The position numbers were made by a program, and so were the translations under genes. From the NCBI GenBank assembly GCA_902610115.1, contig CACLUK010000001.1:1-64000 (forward strand): a stretch of DNA of 64,000 nt. Direction: 5' to 3'. Origin of the DNA: an uncultured Pelagibacteraceae bacterium (GTDB lineage Bacteria > Pseudomonadota > Alphaproteobacteria > Pelagibacterales > Pelagibacteraceae). Each line of letters begins with the position of its first letter. Within the stretch, counting starts at the first letter, position 1. Shown piece after piece: positions 55,679 through 64,000 of the stretch. The notes under the pieces were generated by a model that was not told the origin of the DNA, did no database searches, and saw nothing but the letters and a program-made list of their open reading frames with translations.

Positions 55679-56671
55679 TTATAAATATTTATTAATTAGT
55701 TTTTCAAATAAATTAATATGATCTGAACTATCATTTAAACATGGAACTAACTCAAAATTTTTACCCCCATTTTCAATAAAACTTTCTCTTCCTTGAATAT
55801 TAATTTCTTCTAAAGTTTCGACGCAATCTGATGCAAAACCGGGGCATACAACTAGAATATTTTTAATTCCCTCGCTTGGAAGTTTCTCTAACGTCTTGTC
55901 GGTATAAGGCTTTAACCATTCTTGAGGTCCAAACCTTGATTGAAAAGTTGTTTGTATATCAATTTTTCCAAATTTTTCTTTCATTAATCTAGTTGTCTTA
56001 TGACAATAACAATGGTAAGGATCTCCTTTATCAAAATAAGATTTTGGTATTCCATGATAAGAGGAAATTATTAAATCAGGCTTCCATTTAATTTCACTAA
56101 TCTTTTTTTCAATACTGTTAATTATTGCACTTATGTACAATGGATCGCTTTCATAATGAGGAACAATTTGTAAGCTTGGTTGCCACCTCATTTTCATTAG
56201 AGATTTGTAAACTTCATCACAAACTGTTGCGGTAGTAGCCGCCGCATATTGGGGATATAATGGTAAGATTATAATATTTTCACATCCAATATTTTTAAGG
56301 ATATTCAGTTTTGATTTAATACTGGGATTACCATATCTCATGGCAAAATCCACAATAACTTTTTCATTTCCAATTTTTTTATTAAGTTTATCTGCTTGAT
56401 TTTTAGTAAAAAATAATAAAGGTGACTCATTGCTCTCTTTTCTCCAAATTTTTTTATAAGCATGAGCTGTTTTTGAAGGCCTAAAAGTTAGAATAAATAA
56501 ATTTAGTATTATTTGCCAAATGAGTGGGTTTATTTCTATAACTCTTCTATCTGATAAAAATTCTTTAAGGTACTTTCTAATATCCCACCAATTAGTTGAG
56601 TCTGGTGTACCAAGATTGATAATTAAAATGCCGGTTTTACCAAATTTTACCTGAGGGTGGTCTTTATCCAT
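55679..56671 (-). CDS. hemH: ferrochelatase
   Basis: Inserts iron into protoporphyrin IX. The 330 residues show TGILIINLGTPDS at the start, the DLIISSYHGIPKSYF segment with the catalytic His (about residue 203), DPYHCYCHKTT, TTFQSRFGPQEWL and CPGFASDCVETLEE, where the Glu helps bind metal. It overlaps hemE by 8 bp. Confidence 0.97.
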   Translation of the reverse strand: MDKDHPQVKFGKTGILIINLGTPDSTNWWDIRKYLKEFLSDRRVIEINPLIWQIILNLFILTFRPSKTAHAYKKIWRKESNESPLLFFTKNQADKLNKKIGNEKVIVDFAMRYGNPSIKSKLNILKNIGCENIIILPLYPQYAAATTATVCDEVYKSLMKMRWQPSLQIVPHYESDPLYISAIINSIEKKISEIKWKPDLIISSYHGIPKSYFDKGDPYHCYCHKTTRLMKEKFGKIDIQTTFQSRFGPQEWLKPYTDKTLEKLPSEGIKNILVVCPGFASDCVETLEEINIQGRESFIENGGKNFELVPCLNDSSDHINLFEKLINKYL

Positions 56672-57671
56672 TATAACTCCTATAGAATTTAATTAATTTA
56701 TTCACTTTATCAGGATCGGTTTGAGGAAGTAAGCCGTGACCTAAATTGAAAATGTAAGGTATATCCCTAAAAGTTTGAATGTATTTCATCGCTCTTTTTA
56801 ATATCTCTTCGTTAGATCGTAATAATATTTTTGGATCTAACCCCCCTTGTATCACCACATTCTTTAAGTTTTTTTTTGCCCAAATAGGGTTTATGCTTGA
56901 ATCTAAATTCAGACAATTAGGTTTAACAAATTTATTAAAATCTTTATATTTTTTTTTAATCCCTTTTGGGAAACAGATAGTCGGGATTTTGTGCTTTTTA
57001 CAAAAATCAACAATTTTTTTATTAGGTATAAAACAGTAATTTTTTTTAAGTTTGTCAGGAATTAAACCTGCCCAGGAGTCAAAAATTTGAACAACATTAG
57101 CTCCGGCTTTTGATTGGTTTTTAATATGTAAACACAAGAAAAGAATTAATTTATCCATAATTTTATCTAAATTTTCTAAAGATTTAAATTTTTTTGTATT
57201 TAATTTTGAATTATTTTTTTTTAAATCTAACATATAAATTAACAACGTCCAAGGAGCACCGACAAATGATATTAAAGATTTTTTTTTATCAAGTTTCTTT
57301 CGTGTAAGTTTAATTGCTTTGTAAATTGGTTTTAGCTTTCTAAGGAATTCATTTTCGTTTGTATCTAAAAAATATTTGTAATTAAATTGGTTAAGTTTTG
57401 GACCTTTTTTTTTAAAAAATTTAACCGTTTGTCCTAAAGCATATGGCACTATTAAAATGTCTGAAAAGATTATTGCTGAGTCTAAGTCAAACCGTTTTAT
57501 TGGTTGTAAAGTTATTTTAGAACTTAACTCACTATTTAAACAAAGTTTTATGAAATCTTCATTTTTAGATCTTATTTTTCTAAATTCTGGTAAATATCTA
57601 CCAGCTTGTCTCATAAACCAAACAGATTTACAAGAAGTTTTGTTATTTAAAATTTTCTCCAAGTTACTCAT
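56664..57671 (-). CDS. hemE: uroporphyrinogen decarboxylase
   Basis: Decarboxylates uroporphyrinogen III to coproporphyrinogen III, 335 residues. VWFMRQAGRYLPEFRKIR (about residues 18-35), the LDSAIIFSDILIVPYALGQ catalytic loop, and the C-terminal IFNLGHGLLPQTDPDKV motif are clear. The first gene of the hemE-hemH-hemJ set; its start faces the candidate oriC. A hemE gene beside the origin is a recurring alphaproteobacterial arrangement, as in Caulobacter and Rickettsia. Confidence 0.97.
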   Translation of the reverse strand: MSNLEKILNNKTSCKSVWFMRQAGRYLPEFRKIRSKNEDFIKLCLNSELSSKITLQPIKRFDLDSAIIFSDILIVPYALGQTVKFFKKKGPKLNQFNYKYFLDTNENEFLRKLKPIYKAIKLTRKKLDKKKSLISFVGAPWTLLIYMLDLKKNNSKLNTKKFKSLENLDKIMDKLILFLCLHIKNQSKAGANVVQIFDSWAGLIPDKLKKNYCFIPNKKIVDFCKKHKIPTICFPKGIKKKYKDFNKFVKPNCLNLDSSINPIWAKKNLKNVVIQGGLDPKILLRSNEEILKRAMKYIQTFRDIPYIFNLGHGLLPQTDPDKVNKLIKFYRSYNG

Positions 57672-57942
57672 TAAATAATAAAATATATTTTAAAATGATA
57701 TATGTATTAGATACTGTTAAAAACTGAGATAAATTTTTATACATATTTTATACAACAATTATTTAATAACTTTTTACAAAAACATATATTTCTATGTCTT
57801 TATTAATCTTATAAACACTAGTAAAACAATATTATCAACAAAGAATAAATTGTTTAATTCATGTTAATTAATGTTAACTTTTATTCTCAAATTTAAAAAT
57901 GTGTTAAAAAACCATACTTATTAATTATTTATAAACAACAAT
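57672..57942. other. candidate chromosomal replication origin (oriC)
   Basis: The longest non-coding stretch in the window, 271 bp and extremely AT-rich, between divergent hemE and the DUF299 gene, as at characterised or predicted alphaproteobacterial origins. Several sequences resemble the DnaA box: TTATCAACA (57832-57840), TTATAAACA (57809-57817 and 57929-57937), with weaker TTATACATA (57738-57746) and TTATACAAC (57748-57756), all on the plus strand. ATGTTAA recurs 10 bp apart at 57861 and 57871. The region must also hold the two divergent promoters. Confidence 0.7.
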
Positions 57943-58758
57943 ATGAACGAAAAATACAATGTATATCTTGTGTCTGACTCAACCGGCGAAACTCTAGATA
58001 GAATTTTTTTATCATTGAAATCGCAATTTGCTAATTTTGAATATAATAAAAAAGAGTTTGCGTTTGTTAGGACAGAGCAACAAATAGACAAAATTATAAA
58101 AGAATGTGTTAATTTAGAAAATTCACTTATCCTTTATACAATCGTAGAAACTAAACTTGCAAAATACATATCCAATCAAAGCAATAAAAACAGTGTCCCG
58201 TGTTTCGGTATTCTTGGAAACTTAATCTTAAGTTTCTCAAAACTTTTAAACCAAAAAGCTATTCATAAACCTAGCGCTCAACATGTTTTAGATGAAGACT
58301 ATTATAAAAGAATTGAAGCAATTCAGTTTACAATGGCCCATGATGATGGAAAAAAAATTGATGACTTAAAGAATGCCGATGTAATTTTACTTGGTGTAAG
58401 TAGAACAAGCAAAACCCCAACTTCAATTTACCTTGCTAACAGAGGTTATAAAACGATAAATATTCCTTTAGTGCTAGATCATAAAATACCAAAAAGCTTA
58501 AGTAACAGCAGTGCTTGCATAATTGGTTTAGTCGCAGATCCAGAAAGATTAGCCGACATTAGAAGAAATAGGGTAGCCATTATGAATGATCATAATTTAA
58601 AAGAATATACGGACTTAGACTCAATAAAAAAAGAGGTTAACGAGTCAAAAAATATTTTTAAAAGAAACAATTGGCCTATAATTGATGTTACGAGAAGATC
58701 AGTTGAAGAGACAGCTGCATCAATTTTAAAGATTATTGAAATTAAGAAACATAAATGA
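57943..58758 (+). CDS. ppsR: pyruvate, phosphate dikinase regulatory protein (DUF299)
   Basis: Bifunctional serine/threonine kinase and phosphorylase that switches PPDK or PEP synthase, 271 residues. The opening VYLVSDSTGETLDRIFLSLKSQF, the P-loop-like GVSRTSKTPTSIYLANRG (about residues 148-165) and the C-terminal DVTRRSVEETAASI segment identify it. It is the first gene to the right of the candidate origin, matching the Rickettsia RP001 position. The PPDK target is not in this window. Confidence 0.94.
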   Translation: MNEKYNVYLVSDSTGETLDRIFLSLKSQFANFEYNKKEFAFVRTEQQIDKIIKECVNLENSLILYTIVETKLAKYISNQSNKNSVPCFGILGNLILSFSKLLNQKAIHKPSAQHVLDEDYYKRIEAIQFTMAHDDGKKIDDLKNADVILLGVSRTSKTPTSIYLANRGYKTINIPLVLDHKIPKSLSNSSACIIGLVADPERLADIRRNRVAIMNDHNLKEYTDLDSIKKEVNESKNIFKRNNWPIIDVTRRSVEETAASILKIIEIKKHK

Positions 58759-59336
58759 AAATAATTTTAGCTTCAAAGAGTGGTGTAAGAAAAAAAATTT
58801 TAGACAAATTTAAAATTGAATCTAAAGTAATCCCCTCAAATGTAGATGAAGATGAAGTGAAAAACTCACTCTTAGCCGAGGGAGCAGGACCACTGTCAAT
58901 CTCAAAAAATCTAGCTGAAATTAAATCAATTAAAGTAAGCAGCCACAACCCAAATCAACTTGTACTTGGTGCCGACAGCGTAATTTCATTAAATAACCAG
59001 CTAATTAATAAACCAAATTCAAGAGAAGAAGCTTTCGAGATATTAAAACGATTAAATAATTCTAAACATTATCTTATAAGTTCTGTTTGTATTTCAAAAA
59101 ACGGTGCAATGGTTTGGAATTATTCTGATACATCAGAGCTTAAAATGAAAAATTTTAAAGAAAAAGAATTAATAAACTATTTGGATAAGATAAAAACAGA
59201 AACACTTCTTGCATATGGAGTTTATCAGGTTGAAGCTGAAGGTTTAAAGCTTTTTGAGTACATTAAAGGCGATATTAATTCAATTATGGGTTTGCCTATT
59301 AAAGATATTATAAACTATATTAATCAATATAAATAA
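58755..59336 (+). CDS. maf: Maf-like nucleoside triphosphate pyrophosphatase
   Basis: House-cleaning nucleotide hydrolase of 193 residues. The opening IILASKSGVRKKIL (usually ASxSPRR), the VLGADSVISL loop with the catalytic Asp, and the GVYQVEAEGLKLFEYIKGDINSIMGLP segment mark the family. It overlaps ppsR by 4 bp and aroE by 1 bp. The exact nucleotide substrate cannot be read from the sequence. Confidence 0.92.
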   Translation: MKIILASKSGVRKKILDKFKIESKVIPSNVDEDEVKNSLLAEGAGPLSISKNLAEIKSIKVSSHNPNQLVLGADSVISLNNQLINKPNSREEAFEILKRLNNSKHYLISSVCISKNGAMVWNYSDTSELKMKNFKEKELINYLDKIKTETLLAYGVYQVEAEGLKLFEYIKGDINSIMGLPIKDIINYINQYK

Positions 59337-60157
59337 TGACTAGAAAATTCGGAATCATAGGCAATCCAATAAATCATTCTCTTTCACCATTATTGCACAA
59401 TTATTGGTTTAAAAAATATAAGATTGATGCAGAATATTCGATAATCAATATAGAAGAAAATAAATTAGGCTCTTTAATAAATAAAATTAAAGATAAATCT
59501 CTCTCTGGCATAAACATTACTTTACCTTTCAAACAAAAGATTGTTCCTTTTCTAGAGGAAATTATAAACGACGCAAAAATAACCAGCTCAGTAAATACTG
59601 TTTATTTAAATGATAAAGGAAAAAGTATAGGAGAAAACACAGATGTGTTTGGCCTTCAGGCGGCCTACCTCAAAGAAGTAGTTGATATTTCTAATAAAAA
59701 AACTTTGGTGATCGGAGCCGGCGGAGTCTCTCCATCTGTAATTCTGTCTTTACAAAAATCTGGAATAAAAAATATATCAATAACAAATAGAACACATGAA
59801 AAATGTATTTTCTTAAAAAAAAAATTTACAAATATTAATGTTATTAATTGGTTAAATTTAAAAGATGAGATTAAAAATTTTGATATTATTATTAATGCTA
59901 CAAGTCTTGGCCTTAAAGATGGAGACGATTTTAACTTCGAATTTGAACAACATAAGAAAAATTTAATTTATATAGATACTATTTACAACCCATTGGAAAC
60001 TAAGACCCTTAAATATTTCAAAGATAAAGAGATAAAAGTTTTTAATGGTCTCGATATGTTTATTTATCAAGGACAAAAAGCTTTTTATTTATGGAATAAG
60101 ATAAATCCAGAAATAGATCAAGATTTAATTGAATTATTAAAATCAAAATTGAAATGA
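59336..60157 (+). CDS. aroE: shikimate dehydrogenase
   Basis: NADP-dependent reduction of 3-dehydroshikimate in aromatic amino acid synthesis, 273 residues. GNPINHSLSPLLHNYWF binds shikimate, the catalytic Lys is in GINITLPFKQKIVP, and ENTDVFGLQAAYL and the dinucleotide loop LVIGAGGVSPSVILSL follow. QGQKAFYLW lies near the C-terminus. It overlaps maf by 1 bp and coaE by 4 bp. Confidence 0.96.
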   Translation: MTRKFGIIGNPINHSLSPLLHNYWFKKYKIDAEYSIINIEENKLGSLINKIKDKSLSGINITLPFKQKIVPFLEEIINDAKITSSVNTVYLNDKGKSIGENTDVFGLQAAYLKEVVDISNKKTLVIGAGGVSPSVILSLQKSGIKNISITNRTHEKCIFLKKKFTNINVINWLNLKDEIKNFDIIINATSLGLKDGDDFNFEFEQHKKNLIYIDTIYNPLETKTLKYFKDKEIKVFNGLDMFIYQGQKAFYLWNKINPEIDQDLIELLKSKLK

Positions 60158-60717
60158 AAAAAATTGGTATAACTGGTTCCGTAGCTTCAGGAAAATCTAC
60201 TGCGAGTAAGTATTTGTCTTTTAAAAGAGGACCTCTCTTTAGTGCAGACGATGCCGTTAAAAAGCTTTATAGAAATAAAAATCTTAAAAAATTAATTTCA
60301 AAAAAATTAAAAATAAAAAATGTTAATATTAAAGAAAACATAAAAAAAAAAGTAGCTCTTAATAAAAAAAGTTTTAAAAAATTAGAGAAAATAATTCACC
60401 CACTTGTAAGAAAAAAAATGAAAAAGTTTATTAGTAAAAACTCCAAAAAGAAAACTCTTTTTTTTGAAATTCCTTTGTTAATCGAAAGCAAATTAATGAG
60501 CAATTTCGATCTTATAATCTTTATTAAAGCTAATAAAAGAATTAGACTTAAAAGATTTCTTTTAAAAGGAGGAAATAAAAGAATTTTTGAAATATTAAAT
60601 AGCAAACAACTTAGTGATAAAAAAAAGATAAAATTTTGTGACCACGTAGTTACTAATGAAAAAAATAAAAAACTATTAAAAAAGAAATTATCAGATATAA
60701 TTAAATTTTATGAATGA
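60154..60717 (+). CDS. coaE: dephospho-CoA kinase
   Basis: Last step of CoA synthesis, 187 residues. It has the P-loop ITGSVASGKSTASKYL (about residues 5-20), the SADDAVKKLY CoA-site segment and LFFEIPLLIESKL. The protein is unusually rich in Lys. It overlaps aroE by 4 bp and dnaQ by 8 bp, so the origin-side operon is fully coupled. Confidence 0.93.
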   Translation: MKKIGITGSVASGKSTASKYLSFKRGPLFSADDAVKKLYRNKNLKKLISKKLKIKNVNIKENIKKKVALNKKSFKKLEKIIHPLVRKKMKKFISKNSKKKTLFFEIPLLIESKLMSNFDLIIFIKANKRIRLKRFLLKGGNKRIFEILNSKQLSDKKKIKFCDHVVTNEKNKKLLKKKLSDIIKFYE

Positions 60718-61369
60718 AATTTTTCTTGATACGGAAACCACTGGTTTATCGTTTAAAAATGGACATAAAATTGTAGAAATCGCATGCGTTGAAACAAAAG
60801 ATTTAATACCAACTGGAAGAGTTTTTCATAAATTAATTAATCCAAAAAGAGATGTCCCTAATGATGCTTATGAAATTCATGGTTTTTCATCTGGATTTTT
60901 AAAAAATAAAGAAACTTTTGAGGAAATAGCAATTGAATTTTTAAATTTCGTTCGTGAAAAAAAACTTATTATTCATAATGCACCATTCGATATTGGTTTT
61001 TTGAATGGGGAACTTGGGTTAATTAATCAAGAACTGATTAAAAAAGAACTAGTGATTGACTCACTGGAAATAGCAAGAAATAAATTTCCTGGTTCACCAA
61101 GTTCACTAGATGCACTTTGTAAAAGGTTTAACATAGATTTATCAAGGCGAACTAAACACAATGCTCTTCTTGATTGTGAACTTTTAAGAGAAGTTTATAT
61201 AAATTTATTAGATGTCAAAGAGCCTAGATTTAATTTATCAAATCATCAAAACGAAAAAAAACTGTTAAAAGGTAATAATTATAATAAAAAAATAGCTTAT
61301 ATAACAGAAGAAGAAATTAAATCACATAAAGATTTTTTAAAAAAGGAATTAAAGAAAAATTTTTATTGA
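60710..61369 (+). CDS. dnaQ: DNA polymerase III epsilon subunit (proofreading exonuclease)
   Basis: 3'-5' exonuclease subunit, 219 residues. The three DEDDh motifs are present: IFLDTETTGL (about residues 4-13), HNAPFDIGFLNGEL (about 94-107), and the HNALLDCELL motif (about 156-165) with the final Asp. It overlaps coaE by 8 bp and, tail to tail, secB by 7 bp. Confidence 0.96.
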   Translation: MNEIFLDTETTGLSFKNGHKIVEIACVETKDLIPTGRVFHKLINPKRDVPNDAYEIHGFSSGFLKNKETFEEIAIEFLNFVREKKLIIHNAPFDIGFLNGELGLINQELIKKELVIDSLEIARNKFPGSPSSLDALCKRFNIDLSRRTKHNALLDCELLREVYINLLDVKEPRFNLSNHQNEKKLLKGNNYNKKIAYITEEEIKSHKDFLKKELKKNFY

Positions 61370-61785
61370 ACTTTTTTCATATTATATAGTTTTTGAAAGT
61401 CAACATTTTCGCTTATTTTAATATCTTTAAAACCAGATCTTTCAAAGAGACTTACAAATATCCCTCTCAGTTCTTTATAAATTTCGGTTGGAACATCTAT
61501 AAGTATAATTTTTTCCATATCTTTTTTTTGAATTTGTTTATCAATTAATTCTATTATAGTTGCGTACACTATTTTAGTATCAATTTTTTCAAAATCATCT
61601 GTGATTGGAATGAGATTTAGTGTTGTAAAAATTTCTAAAATATTCTTATCTACTTGATTACTTTTTATATCAATATTAATCTTATAGTTTGCAATATTTT
61701 TGGCAAGCATTAAACATGCTTTTGAATTTGGAATACTAAACTTTAAATCCTTAATATATTTTCCTACAATTTTAAATTTCATCAT
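61363..61785 (-). CDS. secB: protein-export chaperone SecB (divergent)
   Basis: Divergent SecB-like protein of 140 residues. YIKDLKFSIPNSKACLML at the start matches the SecB substrate-binding strand, and IILIDVPTEIYKELRGIFVSL plus FKDIKISENVDFQKLYNMKK at the end matches the family C-terminal region. Its position between dnaQ and fxsA, the alphaproteobacterial order, is strong support. The middle is poorly conserved. Two consecutive Met codons begin it; the fxsA end overlaps by 14 bp. Confidence 0.82.
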   Translation of the reverse strand: MMKFKIVGKYIKDLKFSIPNSKACLMLAKNIANYKINIDIKSNQVDKNILEIFTTLNLIPITDDFEKIDTKIVYATIIELIDKQIQKKDMEKIILIDVPTEIYKELRGIFVSLFERSGFKDIKISENVDFQKLYNMKKVQ

Positions 61786-62197
61786 TATCTTTATTTATAA
61801 TTTCACCATCAATTATTTTTCTATTTTTTTCATTGTCGTTTTTCTCAATGTTTTTATTTTTAAAGAAATTTTTAAATAAAAACTTCCTTGTCAAAGGAAT
61901 TAATAATATAAACCCAAGGATATCTGTTAGAAAACCTGGTATTATTAATAGTAAAGAGGCGAGCGCAATAGATGCTCCAGAAAGAATTTCGTAAATAGGA
62001 GCTTCGTTACGATATAAACTTAAAATTCCTGACCTTAAAGTTTGGATGCCCTGAATTCTTGCGTAATATATACCTATGAAAGCTGTTAAAAAAATTAGAG
62101 CTATAGTGTAGATAGCTCCAATTTTACTACCAATTTTTATCATTAAAAATATCTCTAATGCTGGTAATCCGATAAATAATAGGAAAAATGTGTTCAT
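61772..62197 (-). CDS. fxsA: FxsA-family membrane protein
   Basis: Inner membrane protein (141 residues) with three or four spans, named for suppression of phage exclusion in E. coli when overexpressed. The opening LLFIGLPALEIFLMIKIGSKIGAIYTI and the LLIIPGFLTDILGFILLIP segment identify the family. The C-terminal 25 residues are Lys/Asn-rich and disordered. It is divergent from the tim44-like gene and overlaps secB. Confidence 0.93.
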   Translation of the reverse strand: MNTFFLLFIGLPALEIFLMIKIGSKIGAIYTIALIFLTAFIGIYYARIQGIQTLRSGILSLYRNEAPIYEILSGASIALASLLLIIPGFLTDILGFILLIPLTRKFLFKNFFKNKNIEKNDNEKNRKIIDGEIINKDNDEI

Positions 62198-62241
62198 TTG
62201 TCTGATACAAAATTATATTATTCATGTATATTTATCAAATT

Positions 62242-62841
62242 ATGAGTAACAGTTTTGGCTATTTAGATATAATTTTGCTGGGTATGATCGCAGGTTTTAT
62301 TATTTTGCGATTAAGAAGTATTTTGGGAAGAAAAACCGGCCACGAATCGAAAGTTTATCCAAATTTTGCTGAAAAAAAATTTAGTATACCTCAGCAAGAT
62401 AAAAATCCTGTAAAACAAAACTTTGAGATCTTAGAAGGTAAAGACAAAAAAGAATTTTTAAGGGGTGCTGAAATAGCTTATGAAAGTATATTAACCTCTT
62501 TCGCTAACGGTGATTTAATCAAGCTTAAAGCATTATTATCACCTAAAATGTTTTCTAATTTTTCCGAAGCAATTAAAACAAGAAATAAGGAAAATATAAA
62601 ATCTGAATTTACATTTATTGGTGTGAAAGAATCATCTGTCGAAAAATATGAAAAAGTTAAAGATAATTTATTTGCTACAGTAAAATTTGTTGCAGAAGTT
62701 ATATCAGTGAAAAAAGATAAAGAAAATAAAATTATTGAGGGGAATCCAGATAAAATAAAATTTGTTTCAGATAGCTGGAAATTTACTAAAAACATAAATC
62801 AAAAAAGTCCTAACTGGTATTTATCCGAGATTATCAATTAG
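62242..62841 (+). CDS. Tim44-like domain protein
   Basis: Protein of 199 residues with one N-terminal span (GYLDIILLGMIAGFIILRLRSILG) and a Tim44/TimA domain from about residue 75 (AEIAYESILTSFANGDLIKLKALLSPKMFSNF). In alphaproteobacteria this gene lies in the fxsA-secB-dnaQ neighbourhood, as here. Mitochondrial Tim44 recruits the import motor; the bacterial role is unknown. The ATG at 62242 was chosen as it is followed by SNSFGYLD; an ATG 18 bp upstream is in frame. The stop overlaps the GTG start of the next gene. Confidence 0.88.
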   Translation: MSNSFGYLDIILLGMIAGFIILRLRSILGRKTGHESKVYPNFAEKKFSIPQQDKNPVKQNFEILEGKDKKEFLRGAEIAYESILTSFANGDLIKLKALLSPKMFSNFSEAIKTRNKENIKSEFTFIGVKESSVEKYEKVKDNLFATVKFVAEVISVKKDKENKIIEGNPDKIKFVSDSWKFTKNINQKSPNWYLSEIIN

Positions 62842-63251
62842 TGATAAAGAAAAAAGATCTTTCACAAGGTGATAAAAAAGTATGGGATGAATTCGTTAGA
62901 AATCCATCTGATATTTATGATAAAGATAGAGATCAATTGAATCATAAAAAAGTCCGATTTAAATTTGATTTACATGGTTTCACTTTAGAAAACGCAAATT
63001 TAAAAGTAAAAGAGTTGATAAACTATTGTATCTCTAATAATTATAGAGAGTTGTTATTAATAACTGGGAAAGGTTTGCACTCAACTAATGAAGCCGATGA
63101 GTATGTGTCTAAAGATCTTGGAAAATTAAAATACTCAGTGCCTGAATATATTAAAAATAGCGAATTATTTTCTTATATTACCTCAATCGAAGATGCTGAT
63201 AAAAAAGATGGTGGAGAAGGAGCATTAATAATTAAATTAAAAAAATTATAA
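62841..63251 (+). CDS. Smr-domain protein
   Basis: Protein of 136 residues. The [22 protein letters not shown] segment (about residues 34-55) and [11 protein letters not shown] (about 74-84) are the Smr/MutS2 C-terminal nuclease-like domain, as in the DLHG and TGKG motifs. It starts with GTG one base into the previous stop. In other alphaproteobacteria mltA lies between the Tim44 and Smr genes; it is not present here. Tail to tail it overlaps hslU by 6 bp. Confidence 0.9.
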   Translation: MIKKKDLSQGDKKVWDEFVRNPSDIYDKDRDQLNHKKVRFKFDLHGFTLENANLKVKELINYCISNNYRELLLITGKGLHSTNEADEYVSKDLGKLKYSVPEYIKNSELFSYITSIEDADKKDGGEGALIIKLKKL

Positions 63252-64000
63252 AATAAATTTTGATAAATCTGTATCTTTTACCAAATTACCTAAATTGTCT
63301 TCAACAAATTTTTTATCTACAGTAATAGTTTCTCCAGCTCTATCAGTTGCATTAAAACTAATATCGTCTAAAACTTTCTCAATTATTGTGTGAAGCCTCC
63401 TTGCTCCAATGTTTTCAACAGACGAATTTACCTCTGCTGAAATCTTTGCAAGCATATCAATGCCGTCCTCAGAAAACTCGAGATTAACATCTTCGGTATT
63501 TAATAAAGCTTTATATTGTTTTATTAAACTATTATCTGGCTCCTTTAGTATTCTTTTAAAATCATCCTCATTAAGAGCGTTAAGTTCAACTCTTATCGGC
63601 AATCTGCCTTGCAATTCTGGTAACAAGTCAGATGGTTTAGCTAGTTGAAAAGCACCTGATGCAATAAATAAAATGTGATCAGTTTTTATTGGACCATGCT
63701 TAGTACTTACTGTTGTTCCCTCAATTAAGGGTAGTAGGTCTCTTTGCACTCCCTCTCTCGAAACATCTCCACCTACTCTGTCACTTCTTGCTGAAACCTT
63801 ATCGATTTCATCTAGAAATACAATTCCATTTTCCTCTGTAGCTTTTTTAGCCTCTTTAATTATTTTATCTTCCTCGATCATTTTATCTGACTCTTGTGCA
63901 ACTAATATTCCATGAGACTCCTTTACAGTCATTTTTTTCTTTTTACCTTTTCTTCCACTCATAGATTTACCAAGAATATCTCCTAAATTAACCATTCCAA
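63246..64000 (-). CDS. hslU: ATP-dependent protease ATPase subunit HslU, C-terminal part (runs off the window)
   Basis: Only the C-terminal 250 or so residues are in the window; the gene continues beyond the right edge. It is the AAA+ unfoldase of the HslUV (ClpYQ) protease. Visible are the Walker B region [54 protein letters not shown] with the sensor and arginine-finger region, and [17 protein letters not shown]. The C-terminal end DLSKFIL fits HslV-docking tails. hslV would lie outside the window. Confidence 0.95.
   Translation of the reverse strand, partial: GMVNLGDILGKSMSGRKGKKKKMTVKESHGILVAQESDKMIEEDKIIKEAKKATEENGIVFLDEIDKVSARSDRVGGDVSREGVQRDLLPLIEGTTVSTKHGPIKTDHILFIASGAFQLAKPSDLLPELQGRLPIRVELNALNEDDFKRILKEPDNSLIKQYKALLNTEDVNLEFSEDGIDMLAKISAEVNSSVENIGARRLHTIIEKVLDDISFNATDRAGETITVDKKFVEDNLGNLVKDTDLSKFIL

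Noticed and set aside
57661..57720. A short ORF in the candidate oriC
   Set aside because: The longest frames in 57672-57942 are under 30 codons with no ribosome binding site; the region reads as non-coding.

Overview
The window looks like a stretch of a streamlined marine alphaproteobacterial chromosome of the SAR11 group (Candidatus Pelagibacter or a close relative). The evidence is the very AT-rich sequence, proteins rich in Lys, Ile and Asn, spacers of 0-20 bp or short overlaps between most genes, tail-to-tail genes that share stop codons, and an alphaproteobacterial gene order around the likely replication origin (rho-hemJ-hemH-hemE | ppsR-maf-aroE-coaE-dnaQ-secB-fxsA). I see no insertion sequences, prophage genes, CRISPR arrays, toxin-antitoxin pairs or defence genes. 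No gene-free stretch exceeds 300 bases; the longest (57672-57942, 271 bp) is the candidate oriC.

Layout. 1-12236: one unbroken minus-strand run read as ffh-rpsP-trmD-rplS-leuC-leuD-leuB-asd-sdhC-sdhD-sdhA-sdhB-mmsA-mdh, joining protein secretion and ribosome genes to leucine and aspartate-family synthesis and the TCA cycle; ffh has a structured leader. 12383-14123 (+): dapF, ftsY. 14106-33068 (-): a 19-kb run read as hspQ, cytochrome c maturation (ccmCDEFGH), a PagL-like outer-membrane enzyme, then a 2-hydroxyacid/2-oxoacid block (FMN hydroxyacid dehydrogenase, aminotransferase, glcDEF, D-2-hydroxyacid dehydrogenase, TRAP transporter), then an amidase, a small membrane protein, a DMT exporter and an alpha/beta hydrolase. 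33146-38041: mixed short operons (yciB, DUF2794, Bax-inhibitor protein, aldo/keto reductase, IalB-like protein, argG, psiE). 38022-41861 (-): folD, yggT, mscS, hemD, hemC. 41917-45547 (+): tsaD, EVE protein, acs. 46341-48505 (+): two-gene sodium:organic-acid symporter with a clear terminator. 48531-52772 (+): a small membrane protein, rpe, heparinase-like protein, purH. 52773-53231 (-): tRNA-Gly(GCC) directly followed by phhB. 53283-57671: LON-domain protein, rho and heme genes hemJ/hemH/hemE. 57672-57942: candidate oriC. 57943-64000: ppsR-maf-aroE-coaE-dnaQ, secB, fxsA, tim44-like, smr-like and the end of hslU.

Together the genes suit an aerobic heterotroph living on small organic acids. Glycolate, lactate or related acids enter by TRAP and sodium symporters and are oxidised by flavoenzymes into central metabolism; acetate is activated by Acs; electrons pass through succinate dehydrogenase and c-type cytochromes. 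The observations I rate highest are: loss of both expected heme b ligands in SdhC/SdhD, the candidate oriC, a possible two-state RNA structure upstream of the ccm operon, the 2-hydroxyacid block, and a polybasic N-terminal extension on acetyl-CoA synthetase. The window is otherwise ordinary core genome, and I found no clearly new multi-gene system.
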